A DNA stretch of 64,000 bases, taken from Alistipes sp. (GTDB lineage: Bacteria; Bacteroidota; Bacteroidia; Bacteroidales; Rikenellaceae). Positions 1 through 9,799 of the stretch are shown in pieces (the stretch's first letter is position 1; each line of letters opens with the position of its first letter). The stretch covers positions 239,695 through 303,694 of the forward strand of contig JAFZFX010000036.1 of NCBI GenBank assembly GCA_017555695.1, in the 5' to 3' direction. The notes under the pieces are model-generated. The model did no database searches. It saw only the letters and a program-made list of their open reading frames with translations, and was not told the DNA's origin. The position numbers and the translations under genes were made by a program.

Positions 1-140
1 GTCCGCCGAAAAAGGCTCTTTTTTTAACCAATTAGCGTTTTATATGCGTTTTTTAGCCAACTCTTATTGCAGATTAAAAAAATCTTTGTAATTTTATAAT
101 TCGAACACCAAAATGTAAAACCTATAAAACTTCACAGAAT

Positions 141-2303
141 ATGAAAAATTATTCAGCAATGGAGATTAAGAACATTGTTCTTATCGGCGCACCCGGCACG
201 GGTAAGACTACTCTTGCTGAAGCGATGGCTTACGAGGGTAAGGTTATCGACCGCAGGGGTAGCATAGAGACTAACAACACACTCTCTGACAACACAGATA
301 TTGAGCACGAATACAAGCGCTCAATCTACTCAACAACCCTCTTCACAGAGTTTATGGGCCGCAAGCTCAACATCATCGACTGCCCGGGTTCTGACGACTT
401 CTGTGGCAACCTCTTCTCGGCTTTCAAGGTCGGCGATGTAGGCGTGATGGTTATGAATGCCCAGAATGGCTGGGAGGTTGGTGCCGAGATTCAGTCTCGT
501 TACGCACGCATCCTGAATAAGCCCCTTATCGGTGTTATCAACCAGTTGGACGGCGACAAGGCTAACTTCGAGGCTACACTTGAGGGTATCCGCGCAGCTT
601 CGCCCGTTAAGCCCGTTGTTGTACAGTATCCCGTAGAGGTAGGCCCTGGCTTCAACGCATTCATCGATGTGCTTATGATGAAGATGTACCGCTTCACCGA
701 CGAGAACGGTACTCGCGAGGAGTTGGAGATTCCCGAGGATCAGAAGGAGTACGCACTTATGCTCAACCAGGAGCTTTCTGAGGCTGCTGCCGTTTACGAC
801 GACGCATTGATGGAGCTCTACTTCGAGAAGGGTGCTTTGACACAGGACGATATCCGTTCAGGTTTGAAGTTGGGCGTTGCTAACCGCGAGGTTATGCCTA
901 TCTTCTGCTGCAGCGGCAAGCGCGACATCGGTACAAAGCGTTTGATGGAGTTCATCATCAATGTAGCTCCAGGCCCGACTACACCTACCGTAGCTCCCAA
1001 GTTCGTGAGCATCGAGGGCGAGGAGTTGGTTGCTGACGAGTCACAGCCCGTTGTTGCATTCGTATTTAAGAGCCAGATCGAGCAGCATATCGGTGAGATT
1101 ACTTACTTCCGCGTAGTTCGTGGTAAGATTACCGAGGGTATGGAGTTGGTAAATAGCCGCACAGGTAACAAGGAGAAGCTCTCACAGCTCTTCGCCGTTG
1201 CTGGAAAGAACCGTATTAAGGTGAGCGAGCTCTCAGCTGGTGACATCGGTTGCACCGTTAAGCTCAAGGGCACTCGCACAAACGATACTTTGGCTGCCGC
1301 TGGCGCACATGTCAAGGTTGAGCCTATCGTATTCCCCGAGCCTCGCTACCGCGCAGCCGTTAAGGCCAAGGAGCAGGGTGACGAGGAGAAGCTGGGTAAG
1401 TTGCTCAACGACATCAAGTATGAGGATCCCACTATCTTGGTAGAGTACTCTAAGGAGTTGAAGCAGACTATCATCCAGGGTCAGGGTGAGCACCACTTGA
1501 ACATCGTCAAGACTCGCCTGGCTAACGACAGCAAGCTCGACATCGAGTACTTCGCACCGAAGATTCCTTATCGTGAGACTATCACTAAGGTTGCACAGGC
1601 CGACTACCGTCACAAGAAGCAGTCTGGTGGTGCTGGTCAGTTTGGTGAGGTACATATTGTTATCGAGCCTTACTATGAGGGTATGCCCGAGCCTACCAAG
1701 TATAAGATTGGCGGCAAGGAGGTTACCGTTAATATCAAGGGCAAGGAGGAGTATGACCTCGATTGGGGTGGCAAGTTGCAGTTCTACAACTCAATCGTGG
1801 GTGGTGCTATCGACGCACGCTTCATGCCCGCTATCTTGAAGGGTATCATGGAGAAGATGGACGAGGGTCCGTTGACAGGTTCTTACGCTCGCGACATCCG
1901 CGTTATCGTTTACGATGGTAAGATGCACCCCGTAGATTCTAACGAAATCTCGTTCAAGCTGGCTGCCCGTAACGCCTTCAAGGAGGCTTTCCGCAACGCT
2001 GGTCCGAAGATTATGGAGCCTATCTACAATGTAGAGGTTCTTACACCGAGCGATTATATGGGTGCCGTGATGAGCGACCTGCAGAACCGCCGTGCTATGA
2101 TTATGGGTATGGAGTCAGATAAGGGCTTCGACCGTCTGAATGCACGCGTGCCTCTGTCAGAGCTCTATCGCTACTCTACTTCACTCTCATCACTGACTTC
2201 AGGTGCTGCTACCTACACAATGCAGTTCGCATCGTACGAGCAGGTTCCTGCCGAGGTACAGGATAAGCTGTTGAAGGAGTACACCGATACAGACGAGGAT
2301 TAA
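141..2303 (+). CDS. fusA2: EF-G paralog (EF-G2 type translation factor)
   Basis: A 720-residue translational GTPase-fold protein of the elongation factor G family, acting on the ribosome in translocation. The P-loop GAPGTGKT is at residues 16-23, a DCPGSDDF stretch stands at the switch-II position (80-87) and NQLD replaces NKxD at 134-137; the EF-G domains II to V follow to the end. The histidine that follows PG in ordinary EF-G, which activates GTP hydrolysis, is serine here (S84). Bacteroides species are known to carry such a paralog (EF-G2) that works without GTP hydrolysis; this is its likely orthologue. Codon use is strongly biased, as in rpsA and mdh, suggesting high expression. A second ATG at 159 is possible. 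The hairpin at 2328-2364 ends the transcript. Confidence 0.9.
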   Translation: MKNYSAMEIKNIVLIGAPGTGKTTLAEAMAYEGKVIDRRGSIETNNTLSDNTDIEHEYKRSIYSTTLFTEFMGRKLNIIDCPGSDDFCGNLFSAFKVGDVGVMVMNAQNGWEVGAEIQSRYARILNKPLIGVINQLDGDKANFEATLEGIRAASPVKPVVVQYPVEVGPGFNAFIDVLMMKMYRFTDENGTREELEIPEDQKEYALMLNQELSEAAAVYDDALMELYFEKGALTQDDIRSGLKLGVANREVMPIFCCSGKRDIGTKRLMEFIINVAPGPTTPTVAPKFVSIEGEELVADESQPVVAFVFKSQIEQHIGEITYFRVVRGKITEGMELVNSRTGNKEKLSQLFAVAGKNRIKVSELSAGDIGCTVKLKGTRTNDTLAAAGAHVKVEPIVFPEPRYRAAVKAKEQGDEEKLGKLLNDIKYEDPTILVEYSKELKQTIIQGQGEHHLNIVKTRLANDSKLDIEYFAPKIPYRETITKVAQADYRHKKQSGGAGQFGEVHIVIEPYYEGMPEPTKYKIGGKEVTVNIKGKEEYDLDWGGKLQFYNSIVGGAIDARFMPAILKGIMEKMDEGPLTGSYARDIRVIVYDGKMHPVDSNEISFKLAARNAFKEAFRNAGPKIMEPIYNVEVLTPSDYMGAVMSDLQNRRAMIMGMESDKGFDRLNARVPLSELYRYSTSLSSLTSGAATYTMQFASYEQVPAEVQDKLLKEYTDTDED

Positions 2304-2327
2304 ACCAAACCATAAGCAATAGTAGGG

Positions 2328-2364
2328 TCGTCGCTCTGCCGTGAGGCAGGGCGGCGATGTTTTT
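2328..2364 (+). terminator. Terminator after EF-G paralog
   Basis: A 13-bp stem (2328-2340 with 2345-2357, two G-U pairs) closes on a GTGA tetraloop and is followed by a T-rich run. Confidence 0.85.
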
Positions 2365-2385
2365 ATGGGAAGGGGAAAAAGAAAG

Positions 2386-2420
2386 AATCGGTTGCCTGGC
2401 AATATGCCAGACAACCGATT
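2386..2420 (-). terminator. Terminator of the metallophosphoesterase operon
   Basis: A 15-bp stem with one mismatch (2386-2400 with 2406-2420) lies just past the leftward gene ending at 2439. On the minus strand it is followed by CTTTCTTTTT. A short T run on the plus strand might let it act in both directions. Confidence 0.7.
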
Positions 2421-2438
2421 TTGTATTGCGGTGCTTCG

Positions 2439-3425
2439 CTACTCGAAATCTATATGATATGCCGCACCCTGATAACCTGCACCCACAACATACTGTTTGG
2501 CCGTAGGCGAGAACTGCTCCTCGTAGAAGTGGTGGCAGTGGCCGCACAAGATGGCCTTCAGCAGGGGATGCTCCTTGAGCCAAGCGATAAACTCCAGCGT
2601 AGGCTCGTCAGAGTGTTGCTGCACCGAGCGGTTACGCCACTGCTCACTCTCAGGGAGTGATGGGTTGGTCTGATATGTCTTGGTAATCTCCAGCGGTGCG
2701 CCCGTAACATATCCCGCCAGACCTTTGTTGCCCTTCAGCACATCGGCGCAATGACGAGGGGTGTAGAACGGCACATGGCACATCAGCACGATGGGCAGAC
2801 CCTTCTCCACCTCGCAACGCATCAGTTCGTGCTGCTTGGCTGTCACATTGTAGTAAACATCGTCCAGCGCCACAAAGTTTACGCCGTTGATTATCTTTGA
2901 CGACAGAGTCAGGTCGTTGGGATAGGCTCGTTGCACTTTATCGAAACTCTGTGCCTTGTAGGCAGCATCCTCCTTGGCCTCGCCCACATACTGCGAATAT
3001 TCGTGGTTGCCCGCCGAGAGATACCAACTACCGACACCCAACTGCATAGCCACAAAGTCGAGGTTAGCCTCGCTGACAAAGTCAATCAAATCGCCCGTAT
3101 GCAACAGCATCAGGTCACGCTCGCGCGCATATCGTATGGCAGCATCGAAGTAGTGCTCGGCCCACGGGAAGACACGGCTACGCCCCGCAGCGAGCGTGTG
3201 CTTGCGCTCGTTATCGCGCTCATCTACGCGAGCGAGGTGCGTATCGGATATATGCAGAGCCGAGAATGGCTTGGTAGCACCCACCGAGATGGTGATGCGG
3301 CGCACATCCTTGAGTGATGCAGGACCCTCTTCGGCCGCAGCCAAAGCCTTCGCCTGCAACGCCTTTGGCAGTTGACTCATAAGCAACATTCCGCCACATA
3401 GAGTGAGGAACTCTCGTCGTTTCAT
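2439..3425 (-). CDS. Exported calcineurin-like metallophosphoesterase
   Basis: A 328-residue phosphoesterase with the full set of metal-ligand motifs: SDTH, then HTGD, then GNHE about 30 residues later, CH with VPF, and GHCHH near the C-terminus. This is the calcineurin-like dinuclear metal fold that cleaves phosphoester bonds; the substrate cannot be read. The N-terminus MKRREFLTL followed by a hydrophobic stretch looks like a Tat signal (twin Arg, then x-F-L), so periplasmic location is likely. A GTG six bases upstream (3431) is possible, but the ATG at 3425 gives the normal Tat N-terminus. It lies 29 bp after ygiQ and is probably the last gene of that leftward run. Confidence 0.85.
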   Translation of the reverse strand: MKRREFLTLCGGMLLMSQLPKALQAKALAAAEEGPASLKDVRRITISVGATKPFSALHISDTHLARVDERDNERKHTLAAGRSRVFPWAEHYFDAAIRYARERDLMLLHTGDLIDFVSEANLDFVAMQLGVGSWYLSAGNHEYSQYVGEAKEDAAYKAQSFDKVQRAYPNDLTLSSKIINGVNFVALDDVYYNVTAKQHELMRCEVEKGLPIVLMCHVPFYTPRHCADVLKGNKGLAGYVTGAPLEITKTYQTNPSLPESEQWRNRSVQQHSDEPTLEFIAWLKEHPLLKAILCGHCHHFYEEQFSPTAKQYVVGAGYQGAAYHIDFE

Positions 3426-3454
3426 AGGCACACTTTATATGTAGTTTGATTTTT

Positions 3455-5245
3455 TTATCGCTTCTTTTTGAATGAAGGCTTCTGTCTATCGCGCTTCACA
3501 CCCACCTGTGAGGGCTTATGCGACGAAGGACGGAAAGAGGGGCGTGACTCACGGAAGAAGTAAGACTTCTGGCGGCGCTTATCATCCTGTGAGCGAGCCA
3601 CAAAGACCTTCTCTCCCGTGTAGGGATTTTCGCCCGTATAGAACATCACCGACGACAGCGTCATAGGCGTGGGCGTGAGATCCTGCACCTGCTCCAACTC
3701 GAAGTGCAGACGACCCAGCACCTTATCGGCCAGCGCCTTCATATCGCACTCACGGCAAGCGGGGTGCGACGAGATGAAGTAAGGAATCAGTTGATAGGGC
3801 AATCCGTTCTCGGAGCATATACGCCTAAAGTCGCTATTCAGTTGCTCGAACATCTCAAACGGCGGCTTGCGCATAGCCTCCAACACACGCGGCTCGGTGT
3901 GTTCGGGTGCAACCTTCAGTCGTCCCGAAGTGTGGTATTTGATGACGGTCTCGAGATAGTTCGACCCATCGAACAAGTCGTAGCGGATACCGCTACCGAT
4001 AAAGGCCTTCTTGATGCCCTTGACAGCCCTCACCTTCTCGTACAAGGCGAGCAGACGCGAATGGTCGTTATCGAGGTTGGGGCACTTTGCAGGGTGAAGG
4101 CACGATGGACGGCGGCAACGGCGGCAAGCATCCTTATTGCGACCACCCATACCGTACATATTAGCCGACGGAGCGCCGATATCCGAGAGATAACCCTTGA
4201 AATCGGGCATCTTAACCACCTTCTCAACCTCAGCCAAAATAGACTTCTCGCTACGCGAGTTGATGAATTTGCCCTGATGTGCCGAGATGGTGCAGAACGA
4301 GCAACCACCGAAGCATCCACGATGAATATTTATCGAGTGCTTAATCATCTCCCACGCAGGGATGTCGCCCTTGCCACGATAACGCGGGTGAGGCGCACGC
4401 TCGTAGGGGAGGTCGAACGAGTGGTCCAACTCCTCGGTCGAGAGCGTGGTATTTGGGGGTGTGACAACGACATACTTATCGCCGACAGCCTCGACGAGCG
4501 TAGTGTTGCACTCCATAAGATTGCTCAAGGTCTCCTGCTCGACGAAGTTGCGACCAAAGGCTCGCTTGTCACGCAGGCACTCCTCGTATGATGATAGGTG
4601 AATTGTTGTATCCTTGTCCAGGCGCTCGACATAGCTCTTATCGGCCACAAAAGCCACCTGACGAATTGGGCGTAGTTTCTTGGCATTGTAGCCATTGTGC
4701 AGAGCGCGGGCTACCTGTTGCACGACCCTCTCGCCCATACCATAGATGAGCAGGTCAGCACCACTCTCCACCAACACTGACGGCTTAAGGCTGTCGCTCC
4801 AATAGTCGTAGTGCGTGAGTCGGCGAAGCGAGGCCTCAATACCGCCTACCACAACAGGAATGTGGGGATAGAGTTTTTTCAGAATCTGTGTATATACCGT
4901 CACCGCATAGTCGGGACGGAAACCAGCCTTACCTGCGGGGGTGTAGGCGTCGTTGCTACGCAGACGCTTATTGGCCGTATAGTGATTGACCATAGAGTCC
5001 ATCGAGCCACCCGAAACTCCGAAGAAGAGTCGCGGCGTACCCAGTTTTGTGAAGTCACGCAGGTCGTCACGCCAATTCGGTTGCGGCACGATAGCCACAC
5101 GATAGCCCTCAGCCTCGAGCAATCGACCCACAACGGCGGCGCCGAATGAGGGGTGGTCGATATAGGCATCGGCCGTGAAGAGGATTACATCGATGTAGTC
5201 CCATCCCAAGGCACGAACCTCCTTTATGGTTGTTGGTAGAAACAT
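3455..5245 (-). CDS. ygiQ: YgiQ family radical SAM protein
   Basis: A 596-residue protein of the UPF0313/YgiQ family. The cluster-binding CxxxCxxC is at residues 311-318 within HRGCFGGCSFC and marks a radical SAM enzyme. An N-terminal Rossmann-like domain precedes it, a further cysteine-rich patch (CRRCRRPSC) lies near residue 380, and the C-terminus is a basic Lys/Arg tail. The chemical reaction of this family is not established. The gene sits 124 bp downstream of the pseudouridine synthase in the same direction; the gap holds no promoter box I can recognise, so cotranscription with the upstream genes is plausible. Confidence 0.9.
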   Translation of the reverse strand: MFLPTTIKEVRALGWDYIDVILFTADAYIDHPSFGAAVVGRLLEAEGYRVAIVPQPNWRDDLRDFTKLGTPRLFFGVSGGSMDSMVNHYTANKRLRSNDAYTPAGKAGFRPDYAVTVYTQILKKLYPHIPVVVGGIEASLRRLTHYDYWSDSLKPSVLVESGADLLIYGMGERVVQQVARALHNGYNAKKLRPIRQVAFVADKSYVERLDKDTTIHLSSYEECLRDKRAFGRNFVEQETLSNLMECNTTLVEAVGDKYVVVTPPNTTLSTEELDHSFDLPYERAPHPRYRGKGDIPAWEMIKHSINIHRGCFGGCSFCTISAHQGKFINSRSEKSILAEVEKVVKMPDFKGYLSDIGAPSANMYGMGGRNKDACRRCRRPSCLHPAKCPNLDNDHSRLLALYEKVRAVKGIKKAFIGSGIRYDLFDGSNYLETVIKYHTSGRLKVAPEHTEPRVLEAMRKPPFEMFEQLNSDFRRICSENGLPYQLIPYFISSHPACRECDMKALADKVLGRLHFELEQVQDLTPTPMTLSSVMFYTGENPYTGEKVFVARSQDDKRRQKSYFFRESRPSFRPSSHKPSQVGVKRDRQKPSFKKKR

Positions 5246-5369
5246 AGATATTATACGCTTCCTATACTATTTTACTCTCTTTTTTTAACTCTTCTTGCTT
5301 CCGGCTCGGCCAGCCTTGCGGCAACTGACAGCATTTACAAATCTGCCCCTAATTTTGAATTACCCCAGG

Positions 5370-6500
5370 CTACTCCTCGTCCAACTGACGCGAGGCCACA
5401 TAGCCCTCCCACTTGGCAATGACCGACAATAAATCCTCGGGCAGCTCGCTCTCGAAGTAGACATTCTCGCCCGTGGTGGGGTGAACAAAACCGAGTGAGC
5501 GTGCGTGCAGAGCTTGACGAGGCAGTAGCGTGAAGCAGTTTTCGATAAACTGCTTATACTTCGAGAAGGTAGTACCCTTCAAGATGCGGTTACCACCATA
5601 GCGCTCGTCATTGAAGAGCGGATGACCCTGCCACGACATATGCACACGAATCTGGTGCGTACGGCCCGTCTCCAGACGGCACTCCACCAGAGTCACATAG
5701 CCGAAACGCTTTAGCACCTTGTAGTGTGTAACGGCGTGCTTACCATCCGAGCCGTCGGCAAAGACATACATCTGCAATCTATCCTTGGGGCTACGGCCGA
5801 TGTTACCAGTGATGGTACCCTCGTCCTCCTCAAGATTACCCCACACAAGAGCCACATAACGGCGATGGATGGTGTGGTCGAAGAACTGCTTGGCCAATCG
5901 CGTATGGGCACGCTCGTTCTTGGCTACAACGAGCAGACCCGAAGTATCCTTGTCGATGCGGTGTACCAATCCCGCACGCATATCGCCCTCCTGAAACAGA
6001 GGCAAATCGCGCAGATGGTAGGTCAGCGCATTGACAAGCGTACCGCTATAGTTTCCGCAACCAGGGTGTACGACCATACCTGCGGCCTTGTTTACGATGA
6101 TTATATCGTCATCCTCGTGGACAATCTCCAGCGGAATGTTCTCGGGGATAATCTCTATCTCGCGCTTGGGGTAAGGCATCACCAGCGTGATGTGGTCCAT
6201 AGGCTTAACCTTGTAGCTCGACTTGGCCGGCACACCATTAACCAGGATACTACCATTGTCAGCCGCCGTCTGTATGCGGTTACGCGAACAGTGCTCCATA
6301 CGGTCCACAAGATACTTGTCCAGGCGCAACATCTTCTGCCCCTTATCTACCGTAATGGCAAAGTGTTCGAAGAGTTCGTCGGCACCCTCCACCTCCATAT
6401 CATCGCCCGCCACATCGGCCGCAGAGCCAAGTTCAGCACCCTGCTCGGCGGGCACGGCTACGCCCATCAGCGGAAGAGTAAAATATTGCTCTTTTACCAT
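5370..6500 (-). CDS. rluD: RluA/RluD family pseudouridine synthase
   Basis: A 376-residue enzyme isomerising uridine to pseudouridine, most likely in 23S rRNA. An S4 RNA-binding domain spans about residues 57-115 and the catalytic motif HRIDKDTSG is at 180-188, with D183 the expected nucleophile. The first 47 residues are an acidic extension ahead of the S4 domain. The gene starts 9 bp after the PASTA protein gene, an arrangement common in Bacteroidetes. RluD fits best from the S4 domain and length, but RluA/RluC-like specificity cannot be excluded. Confidence 0.9.
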   Translation of the reverse strand: MVKEQYFTLPLMGVAVPAEQGAELGSAADVAGDDMEVEGADELFEHFAITVDKGQKMLRLDKYLVDRMEHCSRNRIQTAADNGSILVNGVPAKSSYKVKPMDHITLVMPYPKREIEIIPENIPLEIVHEDDDIIIVNKAAGMVVHPGCGNYSGTLVNALTYHLRDLPLFQEGDMRAGLVHRIDKDTSGLLVVAKNERAHTRLAKQFFDHTIHRRYVALVWGNLEEDEGTITGNIGRSPKDRLQMYVFADGSDGKHAVTHYKVLKRFGYVTLVECRLETGRTHQIRVHMSWQGHPLFNDERYGGNRILKGTTFSKYKQFIENCFTLLPRQALHARSLGFVHPTTGENVYFESELPEDLLSVIAKWEGYVASRQLDEE

Positions 6501-6509
6501 AATCTTCTA

Positions 6510-7529
6510 TTAGAAAAATTCGTCCTCGTCAGTCTCGGTGATTGTTTCGTTACGCTGGCTGCTCTCCTGCAGAGCCTGCATCAGCACATTGCGCTCGGCA
6601 ACCTCGGCCTGCTCAAGTGAGTCACGCAACTCCTGCTCGGCCTTCAGGCGCTCCTCCTCCAACTCGCGAGCCTGTTTGTCAGAGGCTGCACTGCTCTTAT
6701 CGACAGCAGCATCGTCGAGCGTAAGCCACAAATCGACCACTGTACCCAAAGTAGCCGTAGCGTTGTGGCTGATAGACTGGCGATAGACACGGGCATCCTT
6801 CTGGTTCAGGAGGTTGATACCCTCGTCGAAGTGGATGTTGCCCACATTCAAACCCTGCTCCCACAGACGGCTCTTGGCCGACTGCAAGCTCTGGCCGATG
6901 GCCTTCGGCACGATGGTAGAGTTATTATCCTCCTCGACACCCACCTTCAGCACGACACCCGAGCCCATCTCAAGCTCGACATCGCTACGGTCGGTCATCT
7001 CCTTGCCCTCGACAATCTGTGCCAGCACATAGTTGGTGGCTATATCCTCCTCATAGACCAACTTCTCGATACCCAGACCTGCCACCTCGAGCATATTCTT
7101 GGCCTGACGCAACGAGCGACCCGCTACATAGGGTACCTTAACCATCTTCTGACGGAATGAGTTGATGGTAACATACACCTTACGGCCAGCCTTAACCTCG
7201 GCTCCGCTCTTGGGGAGTTGGTCGAGCACGATACCACCCTCGTAAGCGGGAACGAACAGCGAGTCATTGATGATAATCTCGAAGCCCTGCTTGTCGGCAA
7301 TAGCCTCAACCTGCGCCAACTTCAAACCCGAGAAGTCGGGCACGGCACGATGTGTTCCGTGGCGTGTGATGACAACCATCAACAGATTCGACACCACAAG
7401 TATCGCAATCAAAACTATGACAATCAGCACCGCATTGTAGGCTACGGGCGACTGCTTCAATCTCTCGATAGTACCCTTCAGTCCGCTGCTCTGCGGCTTG
7501 CGGCGGGGTCTTCGGTTTCTCTGTTCCAT
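6510..7529 (-). CDS. PASTA domain membrane protein
   Basis: A 339-residue protein with a short basic cytoplasmic N-terminus, one transmembrane helix at about residues 32-54, and three consecutive PASTA-like modules (about 60-130, 130-200 and 200-275) containing the usual VP(D/Y/K) starts. A coiled-coil-prone Glu/Gln-rich C-terminus ends in acidic residues. PASTA modules bind peptidoglycan fragments or beta-lactams in other bacteria; no kinase domain is attached. It begins 11 bp after mqnE and ends 9 bp before rluD, so it is cotranscribed. A role in the cell wall is inference. Confidence 0.85.
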   Translation of the reverse strand: MEQRNRRPRRKPQSSGLKGTIERLKQSPVAYNAVLIVIVLIAILVVSNLLMVVITRHGTHRAVPDFSGLKLAQVEAIADKQGFEIIINDSLFVPAYEGGIVLDQLPKSGAEVKAGRKVYVTINSFRQKMVKVPYVAGRSLRQAKNMLEVAGLGIEKLVYEEDIATNYVLAQIVEGKEMTDRSDVELEMGSGVVLKVGVEEDNNSTIVPKAIGQSLQSAKSRLWEQGLNVGNIHFDEGINLLNQKDARVYRQSISHNATATLGTVVDLWLTLDDAAVDKSSAASDKQARELEEERLKAEQELRDSLEQAEVAERNVLMQALQESSQRNETITETDEDEFF

Positions 7530-7540
7530 ATCTTTTTCGT

Positions 7541-8614
7541 TTATATCTCGTTATAGTGTGTATCTCGTTCAATGGCCCTAAAGCCCATTCTCGCTACCAT
7601 ATCGTGCATCTCGCCAACACTCATACGGGGGCGCTGGTCGTCGGCTCCCGCCATAGAGTAGATCTTGGTCGAGTCGTCAATCGTGCCGTCGATATCGTCA
7701 GCACCAAAGGCCAACGCCATCTCGGTGGTCTGCTTGCCATACATCACCCAATAGGCTTTGATGTGGGGCACATTATCCAGAATCAGACGGCTCATAGCCA
7801 GCGTTCGCAAATCCTCAACAACCGACACCTCGCCAATCTCCGACATCGAGTTACCGAAGTTGCGATACTTGAGAGGAATAAAGGCGTTGATGCCGTGCGT
7901 AGCATCCTGCAGCTCGCGCAGACGCATCAAGTGGTCCACACGATGTTCCAACGACTCGATGTGGCCATAGAGCATCGTAGCATTGCTCTTGATGCCAAGT
8001 CCGTGCGCCGTGCGATGCACATCGAACCACTCGGCCGTAGAGCCCTTGTCGGGGCATATCTGCTGGCGGATGGTCTCGTCGAAAATCTCGGCACCGCCAC
8101 CAGGGATGGCCTCCATACCCGCATCGATGAGCAGTCGCAGACCCTCTTCGGTGCTGAGCCCTGCCTGACGAATCATATAGGCGAGTTCGATAGCCGTAAA
8201 GGCCTTGACCGCCACCTCGGGCAGGATAGCCTTCACTCTGCGAATCATATCGCAGTAGTAGTATATGTCGTGGTGGGGATGCACACCACCCACGATATGC
8301 ACCTCGGTTACACCCTTGCCTTCATAGCCGCGCACCACCTGCTCGACCTGCTCCATTGTCAAGTCCCACGCCTCGGGGCTCTCCTTCGTTCTGCGGAACG
8401 AGCAGAATTTGCAGTTGAACACACACAGGTTGGTGGGCTCGAGGTGGAAATTCTTGTTATAAAAGACCTTATCTCCACTCACGGCCTTCTTGCGCTCAAG
8501 GGCCAACTCACCCAAACGCCACAGAGGCGCCTCACGCCACAGCGTAAGCGCATCGGTCGAGTTAAGTCGCTCGCCTGCGGCAACCGAGGCCGCTATTTGC
8601 TCCCAAGTTCTCAT
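7541..8614 (-). CDS. mqnE: Aminofutalosine synthase MqnE
   Basis: A 357-residue radical SAM enzyme making aminofutalosine from chorismate-derived 3-enolpyruvyl-benzoate and SAM, the first committed part of the futalosine menaquinone pathway. The [4Fe-4S] cysteines C64, C68 and C71 are in TNLCVFNCKFC; GVTEVHIVGGVHP, KAFTA, GGGAEIF and SNATMLYGHIE match MqnE rather than its paralog MqnC. Its ATG overlaps the stop codon of the upstream permease gene by one base, indicating translational coupling. mqnD (47044-47835) and mqnB (50636-51181) lie elsewhere in this window; mqnA and mqnC are not in it. Confidence 0.93.
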   Translation of the reverse strand: MRTWEQIAASVAAGERLNSTDALTLWREAPLWRLGELALERKKAVSGDKVFYNKNFHLEPTNLCVFNCKFCSFRRTKESPEAWDLTMEQVEQVVRGYEGKGVTEVHIVGGVHPHHDIYYYCDMIRRVKAILPEVAVKAFTAIELAYMIRQAGLSTEEGLRLLIDAGMEAIPGGGAEIFDETIRQQICPDKGSTAEWFDVHRTAHGLGIKSNATMLYGHIESLEHRVDHLMRLRELQDATHGINAFIPLKYRNFGNSMSEIGEVSVVEDLRTLAMSRLILDNVPHIKAYWVMYGKQTTEMALAFGADDIDGTIDDSTKIYSMAGADDQRPRMSVGEMHDMVARMGFRAIERDTHYNEI

Positions 8615-9726
8615 TATTTTGGTGCTTTATTGTAGAGGTAAACCGCAATGACGGCAAATATTATATTCGGAATCCACACAGCCAGACCTACGGGCATAGC
8701 GCCACTCTTGGCAAACTCCTCGAAGATACGGTTACACATAATGAACGAGAAGCAGAGTGCGATACCCATACCGATGTGCAGGCCCGTACCACCACGCACC
8801 TTGCGTGACGAGAGCGACACTCCGATTAGGGTGAGGATGAATGTAGCCATAGGATAGGCGTAGCGGCGGTGTTTCTCAACCTCGATGATATTGATTGAGT
8901 CGGAACCCTTCGAGCGTTGCTGCGCCAAAAACTCGTTCAACTCGCCAATCTTCATCGTAGAGACAATATCATCGACCTTGCCCAACTCGCGCACATCGAT
9001 ATTCAGCACCGTATCCAAATCTCGGCGCTGCTCGAAGGTCTCGTTGCCATCCTTATCCATACGACGAATCAGGTAACGCTCCGAAGTCCAACGCCCCTCC
9101 TTGGGTTCCACCGTAATATCCGAAGCCTCCAACGACTCGGCGATGACCGTACCCTCATAGCGCTCCAGCACCAGGTAGGCGGCACGATTCGAACGGCTGT
9201 AGCCACGCACATAGACAAAGACTCCAGGTTCCAACTGGCGGTAGATGTGGCGGTCGTATTGTGTATTCTGATGTTTTCGGAAGTGTTCCTGCTGGAAATC
9301 AACCTTCGCCACCTGCGACTGCGGGATAATCCACAGATTGAGCACCAACGACAGAGTGGTGATGGCCAGCGCACCCAAAAAGTAAGGCCACATCAGTCGG
9401 CGGAAACTCATACCGCCCGACAGCATAGCGACAATCTCGGTCTGGTAGGCCATCTTCGAGGTGAAGAAGATAACGGCGATGAAGGTGAACAGACCGCTGA
9501 ACTGGTTGATGAAGAAGGGTACAAAGTTGATGTAGTAGTCGAAAATGATGGCCGACAACGGCGCTTTGGTCTCGGTAAAGTCGTCCACACGCTCGGCATA
9601 GTCGAACACCACCAGAATCACCGTAATCATTGCAATGGCAAAGACATAAGTACCCAAGAACTTGGCCAGGATGTAGCGGTCAAGGATCTTGAATCCGGGG
9701 AATGATATTTTAATTCTCTCCTTCAT
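8614..9726 (-). CDS. LptF/LptG family lipopolysaccharide export permease
   Basis: A 370-residue YjgP/YjgQ permease, the inner-membrane component that lifts LPS into the Lpt bridge together with LptB. Three transmembrane helices at the N-terminus (about 20-42, 62-82, 105-125), a large periplasmic beta-jellyroll domain (about 135-270), then three more helices at the C-terminus (about 280-370) give the family topology and length. Whether it is LptF or LptG cannot be decided. It starts 74 bp after tgt and is coupled to mqnE. Confidence 0.88.
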   Translation of the reverse strand: MKERIKISFPGFKILDRYILAKFLGTYVFAIAMITVILVVFDYAERVDDFTETKAPLSAIIFDYYINFVPFFINQFSGLFTFIAVIFFTSKMAYQTEIVAMLSGGMSFRRLMWPYFLGALAITTLSLVLNLWIIPQSQVAKVDFQQEHFRKHQNTQYDRHIYRQLEPGVFVYVRGYSRSNRAAYLVLERYEGTVIAESLEASDITVEPKEGRWTSERYLIRRMDKDGNETFEQRRDLDTVLNIDVRELGKVDDIVSTMKIGELNEFLAQQRSKGSDSINIIEVEKHRRYAYPMATFILTLIGVSLSSRKVRGGTGLHIGMGIALCFSFIMCNRIFEEFAKSGAMPVGLAVWIPNIIFAVIAVYLYNKAPK

Positions 9727-9799
9727 CTATCTCTATTTCTGTTTTCTTTTCGTTTTTATTTAGTTTTTCGCCCAACTCCGAGTTAGGCCTCGCCGCTGG

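Noticed and set aside
3704-4591. 295-codon open frame opposite ygiQ
   Set aside because: Antisense shadow of a well-supported radical SAM gene.
7556-8635. 359-codon open frame opposite mqnE
   Set aside because: Antisense shadow; mqnE is certain and the frame has no recognisable domain.
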